Source: Streptomyces calvus
GTDB taxonomy: Bacteria; Actinomycetota; Actinomycetes; Streptomycetales; Streptomycetaceae
Direction: 5' to 3'
Assembly: GCF_006782915.1 (NCBI RefSeq)
Contig: NZ_VCNP01000056.1
Location: 186,001-250,000 of the forward strand
Length of the DNA: 64,000 bases
The notes under the pieces were generated by a model. It was not told the DNA's origin and did no database searches. It saw only the letters and a program-made list of their open reading frames with translations. Both the position numbers and the translations under genes were made by a program. Numbering within the stretch: position 1 is the stretch's first letter; each line of letters opens with the position of its first letter. This document shows positions 7,925 to 18,117 of this stretch, piece after piece.

Positions 7925-8545
7925 TCACCACAACGAGGATGGCTCGTCACCGTGTGTGAGCAAGGTCGTCGCAACACCCGTCCCGGAAGGCCCCGGAAGA
8001 ACCTCGTATCCCCCTGGCCGCTGCCGCACCAGGAGGTCGGCGAAGGGGCGTGAGGGGTCGTCGGCGAAGTGTGCGCGCTCCGCGCGGACCCAGCCGTCCC
8101 AGAAATCCCGCTGCTCCGCGCCGTCCCGGGCCCGCCCCCGCGCCCAGGACTCCTCCCGGGGCAGGTCCATCCACAGCAGCAGCGCCAGGTGCGGGCGCAG
8201 CGCCCGGCGTCCCGCGCCGACCCCCTCCACGACGACCACCGGGGCGGGCGGCAGCGGGCGGGGCGGTCCGAAGCGCCGGGTCCGCCAGTCGTAGGGGGCG
8301 TAGCGCGCCGTCCGGCCGCGGCCGAGCGGTTCGATCACCTGGCGCAGCAGCCGCCCGGTCCAGTCGAACAGTTCCTCGTGGCTGGCGATGTCGTCGAGCC
8401 GCAGCACCGGGGCGTCGTCCAGCTCCTGCGCCAGCCGTCCCGCGAACGTCGACTTGCCGGAACCGGCGTGCCCGTCCACAGCGACGAGCCGGACGGGCCC
8501 GCAGGACGGGCCGAGCCGGCGGACGCGGGCGGCGAGATCGTGCAT
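7925..8545 (-). CDS. Uridine kinase-like P-loop ATPase
   Basis: A 206-aa P-loop protein with Walker A GHAGSGKST at about residues 25-33 (VRLVAVDGHAGSGKSTFAGRL). A uridine-kinase-like LDDIASHEELFDW acceptor region and PVVVVEGVGAGRRALRP with a Walker B-like strand follow. Small nucleoside kinases of the Udk/PRK superfamily have this order, but the substrate cannot be read from sequence. It is transcribed divergently from the methyltransferase gene. The 130-bp gap contains a GGTGGC-rich stretch at about 8552-8582. Confidence 0.75.
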   Translation of the reverse strand: MHDLAARVRRLGPSCGPVRLVAVDGHAGSGKSTFAGRLAQELDDAPVLRLDDIASHEELFDWTGRLLRQVIEPLGRGRTARYAPYDWRTRRFGPPRPLPPAPVVVVEGVGAGRRALRPHLALLLWMDLPREESWARGRARDGAEQRDFWDGWVRAERAHFADDPSRPFADLLVRQRPGGYEVLPGPSGTGVATTLLTHGDEPSSLW

Positions 8546-8675
8546 GGCTGTTCCCGGTGGCGGTTGCGGTGGCGGTGGCCGTGATGGGCGTCGGTGCGCA
8601 GGCGGCGATCCGCGGGGACCGACGGGAGCACTGTAGGTTCCGTCCGGCGGATCACGCGACCACTACGCTGCGACG

Positions 8676-9449
8676 ATGGACCGCGTGACCGATGTGCCCG
8701 AGCAGCCCGCCCGGCCGGCCGATCCGGCCCGTTGGAACGACTACGACAGCTTCGCCGAGGCGTATGCGGCGGAGACCGAGAACGGCCTCGTGAACGCGTA
8801 CTACGAGCGGCCCGCCATGCTGGCCCTCGCCGGGGAGGTGGCCGGCCGCCGGATCCTGGACGCCGGCTGCGGCTCGGGCCCGCTGTCCGCCGCCCTGCGC
8901 GAGCGCGGCGCCCTCGTCACCGGCGTCGACGCCAGCGCCGCGATGCTGGCGCTGGCCAGGCGCCGGCTCGGCGAGGACGCGGACCTGCACCGGGCCGACC
9001 TGGCCGACCGCCTGCCGTTCGACGACGCAGTGTTCGACGACGTGGTCGCCTCGCTGGTGCTGCACTACCTGGAGGACTGGGGGCCGACGCTGGCCGAGAT
9101 GCGGCGCGTGCTGCGGCCCGGCGGCCGGCTGATCGCGTCGGTGGACCACCCCTTCGTGGCCTACACGATCCACGAGGCCCGGCCCGACTACTTCGCGACC
9201 ACCAGCTACACCTTCCCCTGGACGTTCGACGGGCGGTCCCATCCGATGCGGTTCTGGCGCAGGCCGCTGCACGCGATGACCGACGCCTTCACCACCGCCG
9301 GCTTCCGCCTTGTGTCCCTCGGCGAGCCGCAGCCCGACCCGGCGGCCCGTGAGCTGTTCCCCGACGGCTTCCGCGACCTGTCGACGAGAACCACCTTCCT
9401 CTTCTTCGTCCTCGAGGTGCCGTCGTCGGCCGGAGCACCGGACCACTGA
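8676..9449 (+). CDS. SAM-dependent class I methyltransferase
   Basis: A 257-aa Methyltransf_11-type enzyme. Motif I is RILDAGCGSGPLSAAL (about 47-62), motif II GVDASAAMLALARRR, and motif IV/post-I includes LPFDDAVFDDVVASLVLHYLEDW. The C-terminal part (TIHEARPDYFATTSYTFPW, then FWRRPLHAMTDAF) resembles small-molecule methyltransferases. The substrate is unknown. TACGCT stands six bases before the ATG with no Shine-Dalgarno sequence, suggesting a leaderless mRNA. Confidence 0.85.
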   Translation: MDRVTDVPEQPARPADPARWNDYDSFAEAYAAETENGLVNAYYERPAMLALAGEVAGRRILDAGCGSGPLSAALRERGALVTGVDASAAMLALARRRLGEDADLHRADLADRLPFDDAVFDDVVASLVLHYLEDWGPTLAEMRRVLRPGGRLIASVDHPFVAYTIHEARPDYFATTSYTFPWTFDGRSHPMRFWRRPLHAMTDAFTTAGFRLVSLGEPQPDPAARELFPDGFRDLSTRTTFLFFVLEVPSSAGAPDH

Positions 9450-9468
9450 AGGACAGGAGTTCGAGCAC

Positions 9469-9496
9469 GGGCGGGCCGGACCCGGATCGCCCGCCC
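9469..9496 (+). terminator. Hairpin after methyltransferase gene
   Basis: GGGCGGGC (9469-9476) and GCCCGCCC (9489-9496) form an 8-bp stem 20 nt after the methyltransferase stop. The remaining sequence to 9710 is the presumed promoter region of the secreted peptidase; no gene is seen there. Confidence 0.5.
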
Positions 9497-9710
9497 GCCG
9501 CCGAGCCGACGGGAGCGGTACGCGGGGACGGCCGGTGCCGTCATTGGTCGAGTCCCATGTTGCTCGGCGGTGGCACGGCCCGGGTGCTGGCAGGAACCGC
9601 CCGGCTGTGTCCATAGTTGGCGCACACCCGCACCATCCGGCCGGCGCACGCCGTCCGGCCGAACGCGCACCGGTCCTGTCCCGACTCCGACACCTGGGGG
9701 TCCGCCACCC

Positions 9711-11072
9711 ATGAGCAGAGCCGAACTGCCCTCCCGCAGAACCCTCCTGGCCGCGGCGGTCGTCGCCGCCGTCGCCGGGAGCGCCGGCCCGGCCGCCGCA
9801 GGCACCGCGGCCCGCGGCCGCACCGACGCCACCGACGCCGCCCGCGCCGTCGACAACCGGGCCTGGACCTCGTACGCCGACTGGCGCGGCGGTGCGGCCG
9901 ACGGGACCCGTGCCGTCGCCGGCGCCCGCCCCGGCCTGGTGATCGCGAAGGCCGCCGGCACCACGGAGTACACCGACCCGCACACGGGACGCACGGCCGC
10001 CTGGGAGTACGCGACCTGGACCTCGCCGGTGCACCGCCTCGCCGTTCCCGCGACGGAGGCGATCGCCTCCTGGAACGCGCGCACGCCGGAGGGCACCTGG
10101 CTCCAGGTCGAGCTGAAGGGCACGTACTCGGACGGCACGGACACCCCCTGGTACGTCATGGGCCGCTGGGCGGCCGGCGACCAGGACATCCGGCGCACCT
10201 CGGTGGACGACCAGGGCGACGGCAGGAGCAGCGTGTGGACCGACACCCTCGCCGTCGACGACGCGGCCTCCGGCCTGCGCATCGTCTCCTACCGCCTGCG
10301 CCTGACCCTCCACCGCCGTCCCGGCACTGACCTCACCCCGACCGTGTGGAGGGTCGGCGCGATGGGCTCCGACATCCCCGACCGGTTCACCGTCCCCGCC
10401 TCCGAGCCGGGCCTCGCCAGGGAACTGATCGTCCCGCGCTACTCGCAGGAGATCCACAAGGGCCAGTACCCGGAGTACGACAACGGCGGCGAGGCCTGGT
10501 GCAGCCCCACCTCCTCGCAGATGATCATCGAGTACTGGGGCGGCCGGCTCACCGAGGAGCAGCTGTCCTGGGTCGACCCGTCGTACGCCGACCCGCAGGT
10601 CTGCCACGCCGCCCGCCACACCTACGACTACCAGTACGCCGGCTGCGGCAACTGGCCGTTCAACGCCGCGTACGCCGCGACGTTCCGGGACCTCCAGGGC
10701 GTGGTGACCCGCCTCGGCTCCCTCACCGACCTGGAGACGCTGATCGCGGCCGGTATCCCGGCCATCACCTCGCAGTCCTTCCGCGAGGAGGAGCTGACCG
10801 GGGCCGGGTACGGCACGTCCGGGCACCTGATGACGGTCATCGGCTTCACCGCCGACGGCGACGTGATCGCCAACGACCCCGCCTCGGACGACAACGAGGC
10901 CGTGCGCCGGGTCTACAAGCGGCGCGAGTGGGAGAACATCTGGCTGCGGACCAAGCGGTACAACGCCTCCGGCAAGGTCGTCTCCGGCACCGGAGGGGTC
11001 TGCTACCTCTACTTCCCGGCCCGTCCGACCCCGCGCCAGCGCAAGGCGCTCGCGGCGGTGGGCGTGCGCTGA
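9711..11072 (+). CDS. Secreted C39-family cysteine peptidase-like protein
   Basis: A 453-aa exported protein. The N-terminus MSRAELPSRRTLLAAAVVAA has a twin-arginine-like n-region and hydrophobic core and ends in an AAG/AAA cleavage region, so Tat or Sec export is expected. After a beta-rich domain of about 200 residues comes a papain-like C39 fold. It has a Cys in NGGEAWCSPTSSQMIIEYWG, a His in TSGHLMTVIGFT and an Asp in VIANDPASDD, the expected catalytic triad. Unlike bacteriocin-processing C39 peptidases it is not fused to an ABC transporter. The target is unknown. ATG 9711 is chosen because the signal peptide begins there. Confidence 0.82.
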   Translation: MSRAELPSRRTLLAAAVVAAVAGSAGPAAAGTAARGRTDATDAARAVDNRAWTSYADWRGGAADGTRAVAGARPGLVIAKAAGTTEYTDPHTGRTAAWEYATWTSPVHRLAVPATEAIASWNARTPEGTWLQVELKGTYSDGTDTPWYVMGRWAAGDQDIRRTSVDDQGDGRSSVWTDTLAVDDAASGLRIVSYRLRLTLHRRPGTDLTPTVWRVGAMGSDIPDRFTVPASEPGLARELIVPRYSQEIHKGQYPEYDNGGEAWCSPTSSQMIIEYWGGRLTEEQLSWVDPSYADPQVCHAARHTYDYQYAGCGNWPFNAAYAATFRDLQGVVTRLGSLTDLETLIAAGIPAITSQSFREEELTGAGYGTSGHLMTVIGFTADGDVIANDPASDDNEAVRRVYKRREWENIWLRTKRYNASGKVVSGTGGVCYLYFPARPTPRQRKALAAVGVR

Positions 11073-11085
11073 AGGGCCGCGGGCC

Positions 11086-11113
11086 GCGGGCACCGGGACG
11101 TCCCGGTGCCCGC
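11086..11113 (+). terminator. Perfect palindrome after C39-like peptidase
   Basis: Fourteen bases at 11086-11099 are the exact reverse complement of 11100-11113 (core GGGCACCGGGAC/GTCCCGGTGCCC), starting 14 nt after the stop. This is a typical GC-rich streptomycete terminator without a U tract. Confidence 0.6.
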
Positions 11114-11215
11114 CGGGCCTGTGAGGAACGTCTCGGCCGCACGGGCCGCCCACGGTGGCAAGGTGGACAGAGCCGCAGGGGGAGTCCACCGCACCACCGA
11201 CACCAGCGAGAAGCC

Positions 11216-11356
11216 ATGACCGCGAACGCAGCCACCGTCACCCGTGTCCGCACCGGCGGCCCCGGGGAGGACGGCCCGAAGATCCTCGAGCACGTCATGG
11301 GATGGACCCTCGTCGTGGTCGTCGCCATGTTCGTGACCCAGCTCGGACTGCTGTGA
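11216..11356 (+). CDS. Tiny single-span membrane protein (SCO1431-like)
   Basis: A 46-aa protein: a polar N-terminal half with TRVRTGGPGEDGPKILEHV, then one transmembrane helix, MGWTLVVVVAMFVTQLGLL, reaching the C-terminus. It matches, from memory, the small family annotated as SCO1431 family membrane protein. The ATG at 11216 follows CCAGCGAGAAGCC. It lies between the secreted peptidase and the TetR gene on the same strand. No function is known. Confidence 0.7.
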   Translation: MTANAATVTRVRTGGPGEDGPKILEHVMGWTLVVVVAMFVTQLGLL

Positions 11357-11444
11357 CCGGATCCGGCCGGGTGTGACCCGGCCCGCCGGCCGACCTGCCA
11401 TACTGCCGCCCAGTCCCGCCGCCCGCGAAAGACCTGGGTCGTCA

Positions 11445-12098
11445 GTGAACATCCCGCAGCCTGCCGTGCGTCCCGCGGCGCGCGGCACCGCGCGCTCCTC
11501 GGTGCGCCGCGCCGAACTCATCGCCATCGGACGGCGGCTGTTCGCCGACACGTCCTACGACGCGCTCTCCATGGACGACATCGCGCGTCAGGCGCGGGTC
11601 GCCAAGGGGCTCATCTACTACTACTTCCGCTCCAAGCGCGGTTACTACCTGGCGATCATCGAGGACTCGGTGGCCGGGCTGGTGGCCCTGGCGGCGAGCG
11701 GCAGCGAACTGCCGCCCGCGGAGCGGGTGCACCGCACCGTCGACAGCTGTCTGCGCTACGCGGAACACAACCAGGCCGCCTACCGCGCGATCGTCAGCGG
11801 CGGCGTCGGGTCCGACGCCGAGGTGCACGCGGTCCGGGACGGGGTGCGCGAGGCGATCGTCACGACCATCGCCGAGGGCGCCTGGGGCCGCAGGGACATC
11901 GCGCCGGTGGCGCGGATGGGGCTGCTGGCGTGGGTGTGCAGCGTGGAGGGAGCCGCGCTCGACTGGATCGACCGGGGCGAACCGACCCGCGAAACCATGT
12001 GCGAGCTGCTGGTGAAGACGCTCGGCGGGGCCCTGCGCGCCATCGAGGAGCTCGACCCCGCCCACCCGGCCCCGGCGCCCGCCCACCGCGCGGACTGA
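11445..12098 (+). CDS. TetR-family transcriptional regulator
   Basis: A 217-aa repressor-type protein. The helix-turn-helix lies at about residues 24-70 (AELIAIGRRLF, then LSMDDIARQARVAKGLIYYYF), followed by an all-helical ligand domain with no recognisable effector signature. Start GTG 11445 is chosen over an in-frame GTG at 11373, because the extra 24 residues are Pro/Ala-rich and overlap the spacer after the small membrane gene. It converges on the chitinase gene and the two are separated by a shared terminator. The target is unknown. Confidence 0.88.
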   Translation: MNIPQPAVRPAARGTARSSVRRAELIAIGRRLFADTSYDALSMDDIARQARVAKGLIYYYFRSKRGYYLAIIEDSVAGLVALAASGSELPPAERVHRTVDSCLRYAEHNQAAYRAIVSGGVGSDAEVHAVRDGVREAIVTTIAEGAWGRRDIAPVARMGLLAWVCSVEGAALDWIDRGEPTRETMCELLVKTLGGALRAIEELDPAHPAPAPAHRAD

Positions 12099-12116
12099 GC
12101 CGCACCGGGAACGACG

Positions 12117-12154
12117 GCGGGGGCGGGAGTCCCCCCGTGGAACCCCGCCCCCGC
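12117..12154. terminator. Bidirectional terminator between TetR and chitinase genes
   Basis: An 11-bp perfect stem, GCGGGGGCGGG (12117-12127) with CCCGCCCCCGC (12144-12154) and a 16-nt loop, is centred in the 69-nt gap between two convergent genes. Confidence 0.7.
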
Positions 12155-12167
12155 GCGTCCGCCGGAC

Positions 12168-13406
<1,239 letters not shown>

Positions 13407-13482
13407 GCAGTGTCTCCTCGTGGGGGGAGGGGAGTGCGAGTCGCTTGGCATGAACGCGATGACGCGGTGGAGCGAAAGATTA

Positions 13483-13519
13483 GGAGGACTAGACCAGTTG
13501 GTCAATGGTGCGGACCAAT
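13483..13519 (-). promoter_or_regulatory. Tandem DasR-responsive (dre-like) sites
   Basis: On the minus strand, ACTGGTCTAGTCCTCC (13498-13483) matches the dre consensus ACTGGTCTAGACCACT at 13 of 16 positions. A second site, ATTGGTCCGCACCATT (13519-13504), matches at 11 of 16. They lie 77-113 nt upstream of the chitinase start, where DasR and the chitinase direct repeats are known to act in Streptomyces. The remainder of 13520-13746 is the divergent promoter region of the acyl-CoA dehydrogenase. Confidence 0.75.
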
Positions 13520-13746
13520 CTGGCGGAGAGGGCCCTCGTCCGGCCCGCGGCAGGTTTCTTGAAGTAAGCGGTCGTTAACTGGTGACGCGGTGCCGCCGAT
13601 CGGGCATACTCACAGCGCACAGCCGCTGGTCAGCAGCTTCCGAGACCCGGAAGTGCGAGCATCGGCCACGCACCGACACGACCCCGGCGGAGCAGCCCCC
13701 ACCCAAGGCGCACGCCGATGTGCCCGAACAGGGAGGAGAGCGCGCC

Positions 13747-14919
13747 ATGCCCGACCGCGCCCCGCAGCCGGTGGACCGGCAACTGCCCACGGACGAGGCC
13801 CGGGACCTGATCTCGCTCGTCCGCGACATCGCGCAGCGCGAGATCGCCCCCGGGGCGGCCGAGGAGGAGGACGCCGGACGCTTCCCGCGCGAACTGTTCA
13901 CCCTCCTCTCCGAGTCAGGCCTCCTCGGGCTGCCCTACGACGCCGAGTACGGCGGCGGCGACCAGCCGTACGAGGTCTACCTCCAGGTCCTCGAAGAGCT
14001 CGCCGCGGCCCGCCTCACCGTCGGCCTCGGCGTCAGCGTGCACACCCTCGCCTCCTACGCCCTCGCCACCCACGGGTCCAAGGAACAGCAGGCCGAGCAC
14101 CTGCCCGCGATGCTCGGCGGCGGCCTGCTCGGCGCCTACTGCCTCTCGGAGCCGTCCTCCGGCTCGGACGCCGCATCCCTGCGCACCAGGGCGGTGCGGG
14201 ACGGCGACGACTGGGTGATCACCGGCACCAAGGCCTGGATCACCCACGGCGGCGTCGCCGACTTCTACACCGTGATGGCCCGCACCGGCGTGGAAGGCCC
14301 GCGCGGCATCACCGCGTTCCTCGTGCCCGCGGACGCGGAGGGCCTGAGCGCCGCCGCGCCGGAGAAGAAGATGGGCATGAAGGGCTCGCCCACCGCCCAG
14401 GTCCACTTCGACGGCGTCCGGGTGCCCGACGCGCGGCGCATCGGCGAGGAGGGGCAGGGCTTCGCGATCGCCCTGTCGGCACTGGACGGCGGCCGGCTCG
14501 GCATCGCCGCCTGCGCGATCGGCCTGGCCCAGGCTGCACTCGACCAGGCGGTCGGATACGCGGTCGAGCGGCGGCAGTTCGGCCGGCCGATCGCCGACTT
14601 CCAGGGGCTGCGCTTCATGCTCGCCGACATGGCCACGCAGATCGAGGCCGGACGCGCGCTGTACCTGGCGGCGGCCCGACTGCGCGACGCGGGACGCCCG
14701 TTCGCCCGGCAGGCGGCCATGGCGAAGCTGCACTGCACCGACACCGCGATGCGGGTCACCACCGACGCCGTGCAGATCCTCGGCGGCTACGGCTACACCG
14801 CCGACTTCCCCGCCGAGCGCTACATGCGCGAGGCCAAGGTCCTGCAGATCGTCGAGGGCACCAATCAGATCCAGCGCATGGTCATCGCCCGCCACCTCGC
14901 GGGGCCGGAGACACGCTGA
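13747..14919 (+). CDS. Acyl-CoA dehydrogenase
   Basis: A 390-aa FAD-dependent acyl-CoA dehydrogenase, the usual length of the family. The N-terminal helical domain starts at LPTDEARDLISLVRDIA. The middle beta domain holds the FAD-contact motif YCLSEPSSGSDAAS and WITHGGVADFYTVMART. The C-terminal four-helix domain ends AERYMREAKVLQIVEGTNQIQ, whose Glu is the position of the catalytic base in short-chain enzymes. ATG 13747 follows GGGAGGAG. The acyl chain specificity cannot be read. Its 3' end overlaps a small gene on the opposite strand by 38 nt. Confidence 0.92.
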   Translation: MPDRAPQPVDRQLPTDEARDLISLVRDIAQREIAPGAAEEEDAGRFPRELFTLLSESGLLGLPYDAEYGGGDQPYEVYLQVLEELAAARLTVGLGVSVHTLASYALATHGSKEQQAEHLPAMLGGGLLGAYCLSEPSSGSDAASLRTRAVRDGDDWVITGTKAWITHGGVADFYTVMARTGVEGPRGITAFLVPADAEGLSAAAPEKKMGMKGSPTAQVHFDGVRVPDARRIGEEGQGFAIALSALDGGRLGIAACAIGLAQAALDQAVGYAVERRQFGRPIADFQGLRFMLADMATQIEAGRALYLAAARLRDAGRPFARQAAMAKLHCTDTAMRVTTDAVQILGGYGYTADFPAERYMREAKVLQIVEGTNQIQRMVIARHLAGPETR

Positions 14920-15133
14920 ACTGGCCCAGTCCGCGCCAGGGTGCCGCGAGCCGCGTCCACTCCGGGTCGTGGCGGCCGGGCAGGGTGCGGCCCCGGTCGG
15001 CCCAGGTCCGCATCAGGTCGCGGTAGATGGGCGGGTCCGGGGGCGGGGGCGACACGGGTACGGCCACCTCCACCGGAGGCGGCACGAGGACTCGGCGCTG
15101 ACGCCCGGTCGTCGAGTACGTGGGGGTCGTCAT
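14882..15133 (-). CDS. Small conserved-type hypothetical protein
   Basis: An 83-aa soluble protein with a Pro/Val-rich middle (VLVPPPVEVAVPVSPPPPDPP) and a more ordered tail (YRDLMRTWADRGRTLPGRHDPEW). The third-position GC pattern favours this frame over the 100-aa alternative on the same strand. It has no recognisable domain and no strong Shine-Dalgarno sequence at ATG 15133. Its 3' end lies antisense to the last codons of the acyl-CoA dehydrogenase. I do not recognise a function. Confidence 0.55.
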   Translation of the reverse strand: MTTPTYSTTGRQRRVLVPPPVEVAVPVSPPPPDPPIYRDLMRTWADRGRTLPGRHDPEWTRLAAPWRGLGQFSVSPAPRGGGR

Positions 15134-15282
15134 ACCCGGGCAACGCGGAAGCGGCCGGGCGGGTCACCGACCGCCGGAATAGGCCGTGCGTTCGCGGCCG
15201 TCCCGTACGGCGGACCCACGGCGACGAAGGAGAGGGCGGCGCGGGACGCCGCCCTCGTCCGGGCCTGCGCGGCGGCGACCGC

Positions 15283-15717
15283 TCAGGCGGCGTGCCGCCG
15301 CATCACCGGGACCCTGATCGGGCGCGAGCCCGGACCGCCGACGTGCGAGAACGGCTGCGTGCGCCAGTCGAGTCCCTGAGGGAGCGTCAACAGCAGGGCT
15401 GTGTCCTGCTCCTGGGGCGTGAAGGACTCGTCCGCGGGCCGCGCCTCGGCGGCCCGGCGGCCGGTGCCGGCGCAGACGGTGAGCCCGAACGGGTTCCACG
15501 GCGAGGCGCACAGCGCGTGCTCCGGCAGGACGTCCTCGTCCGCCAGCAGGGCGATGGGCTGCGCGCAGTCCGGGCACACGACCCGGTACATCTCGAAGGT
15601 GTCGTACGCGTCCAACTCCTCGTCCGGAACGTCGGGTTCGACGTACTCCGGCTCGGACTCGACGACCGGCTGCTGCCGCTTGGACGTGGTACGACCAAGG
15701 CGCTTAAGACTCTGCAT
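15283..15717 (-). CDS. Small zinc-ribbon-like hypothetical protein
   Basis: A 144-aa acidic protein. The N-terminus MQSLKRLGRTTSKRQQ is basic, followed by an acidic linker. A cysteine-containing core, VVCPDCAQPIALLADEDVLPEH then CASPWNPFGLTVCAG, could form a single zinc ribbon with four Cys. ATG 15717 follows GGGGGAGAA, a strong ribosome site, so the longer frame reaching 15789 is rejected. It probably shares a transcript orientation with the 83-aa gene downstream. The function is unknown. Confidence 0.7.
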   Translation of the reverse strand: MQSLKRLGRTTSKRQQPVVESEPEYVEPDVPDEELDAYDTFEMYRVVCPDCAQPIALLADEDVLPEHALCASPWNPFGLTVCAGTGRRAAEARPADESFTPQEQDTALLLTLPQGLDWRTQPFSHVGGPGSRPIRVPVMRRHAA

Positions 15718-16005
15718 TGGGTTCTCCCCCTCGGGCTGGGCCGTGAAGGCACTGCGGCCTCGACCACAGCAAGCACTTCCCGTCCCCAATCCGGGGTAAT
15801 CACGAGAACATCACGGAGACCGCCCAAAGCTTGTGGCGTTCGTCACATGCCGTCCGCAGGTGCCCTGCGGGCGGGCGCGGGCCCGGGCCGGGCGCCGCGG
15901 ACCCGGACGCGACGAACCGGGCACCGGGCCCGGTACGTCACGAACCGGGAATGACCTGGGCGGCTCAGGTATCCGCGGAGATCACACGCACGGTAGGTTC
16001 TTGCC

Positions 16006-16446
16006 ATGGAGGAGCTGGACCGACAGATCGTGCAGCTGCTCGTCAAGGACGGGCGGATGAGCTACACCGACCTGGGCAAGGCCACGGGCCTGTCCACGTC
16101 GGCCGTGCACCAGCGGGTGCGCCGGCTGGAACAGCGCGGCGTCATCCGCGGCTATGCCGCGGTCGTCGACCCGGAGGCCGTCGGTCTGCCCATGACCGCC
16201 TTCATCTCGGTCAAACCCTTCGACCCCAGCGCTCCCGACGACATCGCGGACCGCCTCGCCGGCGTCCCCGAGATCGAGGCCTGCCACAGCGTCGCGGGCG
16301 ACGAGAACTACATCCTCAAGGTGCGCGTGTCCACACCGCACGAACTGGAGGAACTCCTCGCCCGCGTCCGCTCCCTGGCCGGCGTCTCCACCCGCACGAC
16401 GGTGGTCCTGTCCACCCCGTACGAGTCCCGTCCGCCGCGCATCTGA
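16006..16446 (+). CDS. Lrp/AsnC-family transcriptional regulator
   Basis: A 146-aa feast/famine regulator. The winged helix-turn-helix is at about 4-60 (LDRQIVQLLVKDGRMSYTDLG, STSAVHQRVRRLEQRGVI). The RAM ligand/oligomerisation domain follows (FISVKPFDPSAPDDIADRL, VAGDENYILKVRV). TAGGTT stands six bases before the ATG without a Shine-Dalgarno sequence, suggesting leaderless translation. The amino-acid effector is unknown. The amidohydrolase gene follows 66 nt downstream. Confidence 0.92.
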   Translation: MEELDRQIVQLLVKDGRMSYTDLGKATGLSTSAVHQRVRRLEQRGVIRGYAAVVDPEAVGLPMTAFISVKPFDPSAPDDIADRLAGVPEIEACHSVAGDENYILKVRVSTPHELEELLARVRSLAGVSTRTTVVLSTPYESRPPRI

Positions 16447-16512
16447 CACCGGGACGGCGCCGGAGCCGGACCTGGGTGCGGGGCGGCCCGGGCGGCGCGC
16501 GAAACTGTGGAC

Positions 16513-18117
16513 ATGAGTGAACGCGCCGTCCCGTCCCACACCGTCCTGCTCCGTCGCGGCGAGGTCCACAGTCCCGCCGACCCCTTCGCGACCGCCATGG
16601 TCGTCGAGCGCGGCCAGGTCGCCTGGGTGGGCTCCGAGGGTGCCGCCGACGCCTTCGCGGACGGCGTGGACGAGGTGATCGACCTCGACGGGGCGCTGGT
16701 CACCCCGGCCTTCACCGACGCCCACGTGCACACCACGGCCACGGGCCTCGCCCTCACCGGCCTGGACCTGTCCACCGCGCCCTCGCTCGAGGCCGCGCTG
16801 GCCCGCGTCCGGGAGTTCGCCGCCGCCCGCCCCGGCGACCGGGTGCTGCTCGGGCACGGCTGGGACGCCGCCCGCTGGCCCGGCGGCCGCCCCCCGACCC
16901 GCGCCGAACTGGACGAGGCCACCGGCGGACGCCCCCTCTACCTCAGCCGGATCGACGTCCACTCCGCGGTCGTCACCACCGCGCTGCTCGACCTCGTCGG
17001 GGACCGGGACGCCCGCGACGACGGCCCGCTCACCGGCGACGCCCACCACGCGGTGCGCGCCGCCGCCCTCGCCGCCGTCACCCCGGCCCAGCGCACCGAG
17101 GCCCAGCGCGCCGCCCTCGCCCACGCCGCCTCCCTCGGCATCGGCACGGTCCACGAGTGCGGCGGACCGGAGATCTCCTCCGAGGACGACTTCACCGGCC
17201 TGCTGCGGCTCGCCGCCGAGGAGACCGGCCCGCGCGTCGTCGGCTACTGGGCCGAGCAGGACGTCGCCAAGGCACGGGAACTGGGCGCGGCCGGCGCCGC
17301 CGGGGACCTGTTCGCCGACGGCGCCCTCGGCTCGCACACCGCCTGCCTGCACGAGCCGTACGCCGACGCCGGCCACACCGGCACCGCGCACCTGGACGCC
17401 GCGGCCGTCGCCGCCCACGTCGTGAACTGCACCGAGGCCGGTCTCCAGGCCGGCTTCCACGCCATCGGCGACGCCGCGGTGAGCACCGTCGTGGACGGCA
17501 TCCGCGCCGCCGCCGAGAAGGTCGGCCTCGCCCGCGTACGCGCCGCCCGGCACCGCGTCGAGCACGCCGAGATGCTCACCCCCGAGACCGTCGCCGCCTT
17601 CGCCGAACTCGGCCTGACGGCCTCCGTCCAGCCCGCCTTCGACGCCCTGTGGGGCGGCGAGGACGGTATGTACGCGCGTCGCCTCGGCCCGGAGCGCGCC
17701 CGCTCGCTCAACCCGTTCGCGGCGCTGCTGCGCGCCGGTGTCCCGCTCGCCTTCGGCTCCGACAGCCCCGTCACCCCCCTCGACCCCTGGGGCACGGTCC
17801 GGGCCGCCGCCTTCCACCGCACCCCGGAGCACCGCGTCTCCGTGCGGGCCGCGTTCACCGCGCACACGCGCGGCGGCTGGCGGGCGGTCGGACGCGACGA
17901 CGCGGGCGTCCTGGTGCCCGGCGCACCCGCGGACTACGCCGTCTGGCGCGCCGGTGAACTCGTCGTCCAGGCCCCCGACGACCGGGTGGCCCGCTGGTCC
18001 ACCGACCCCCGCTCCGGCACCCCCGGCCTGCCCGACCTCACACCGGGCCGTGACCTGCCCGTCTGCCTGCGCACCGTGGTCGGCGGCCGCACCGTCTTCG
18101 TACGGCCGGGCGAGTGA
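16513..18117 (+). CDS. Amidohydrolase of the YtcJ-like family
   Basis: A 534-aa metal-dependent hydrolase of the amidohydrolase superfamily. The first metal motif is FTDAHVHTT (about 73-81), with later metal ligands expected in FHAIGDAAV and RHRVEHAEM and a terminal Asp in FGSDSPVTPLDPWG. The FADGALGSHTACLHEPY stretch is typical of YtcJ/LAF3-like members, whose substrates are mostly undefined amides or N-acyl compounds. There is no signal peptide, so it is cytoplasmic. ATG 16513 is chosen; GTG two codons upstream is an alternative. It is probably co-transcribed with the AsnC gene. Confidence 0.85.
   Translation: MSERAVPSHTVLLRRGEVHSPADPFATAMVVERGQVAWVGSEGAADAFADGVDEVIDLDGALVTPAFTDAHVHTTATGLALTGLDLSTAPSLEAALARVREFAAARPGDRVLLGHGWDAARWPGGRPPTRAELDEATGGRPLYLSRIDVHSAVVTTALLDLVGDRDARDDGPLTGDAHHAVRAAALAAVTPAQRTEAQRAALAHAASLGIGTVHECGGPEISSEDDFTGLLRLAAEETGPRVVGYWAEQDVAKARELGAAGAAGDLFADGALGSHTACLHEPYADAGHTGTAHLDAAAVAAHVVNCTEAGLQAGFHAIGDAAVSTVVDGIRAAAEKVGLARVRAARHRVEHAEMLTPETVAAFAELGLTASVQPAFDALWGGEDGMYARRLGPERARSLNPFAALLRAGVPLAFGSDSPVTPLDPWGTVRAAAFHRTPEHRVSVRAAFTAHTRGGWRAVGRDDAGVLVPGAPADYAVWRAGELVVQAPDDRVARWSTDPRSGTPGLPDLTPGRDLPVCLRTVVGGRTVFVRPGE

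Noticed and set aside
14865..15167. 100-codon minus-strand frame overlapping the 83-aa gene
   Set aside because: The alternative frame 14882-15133 has better codon bias and a more protein-like sequence.
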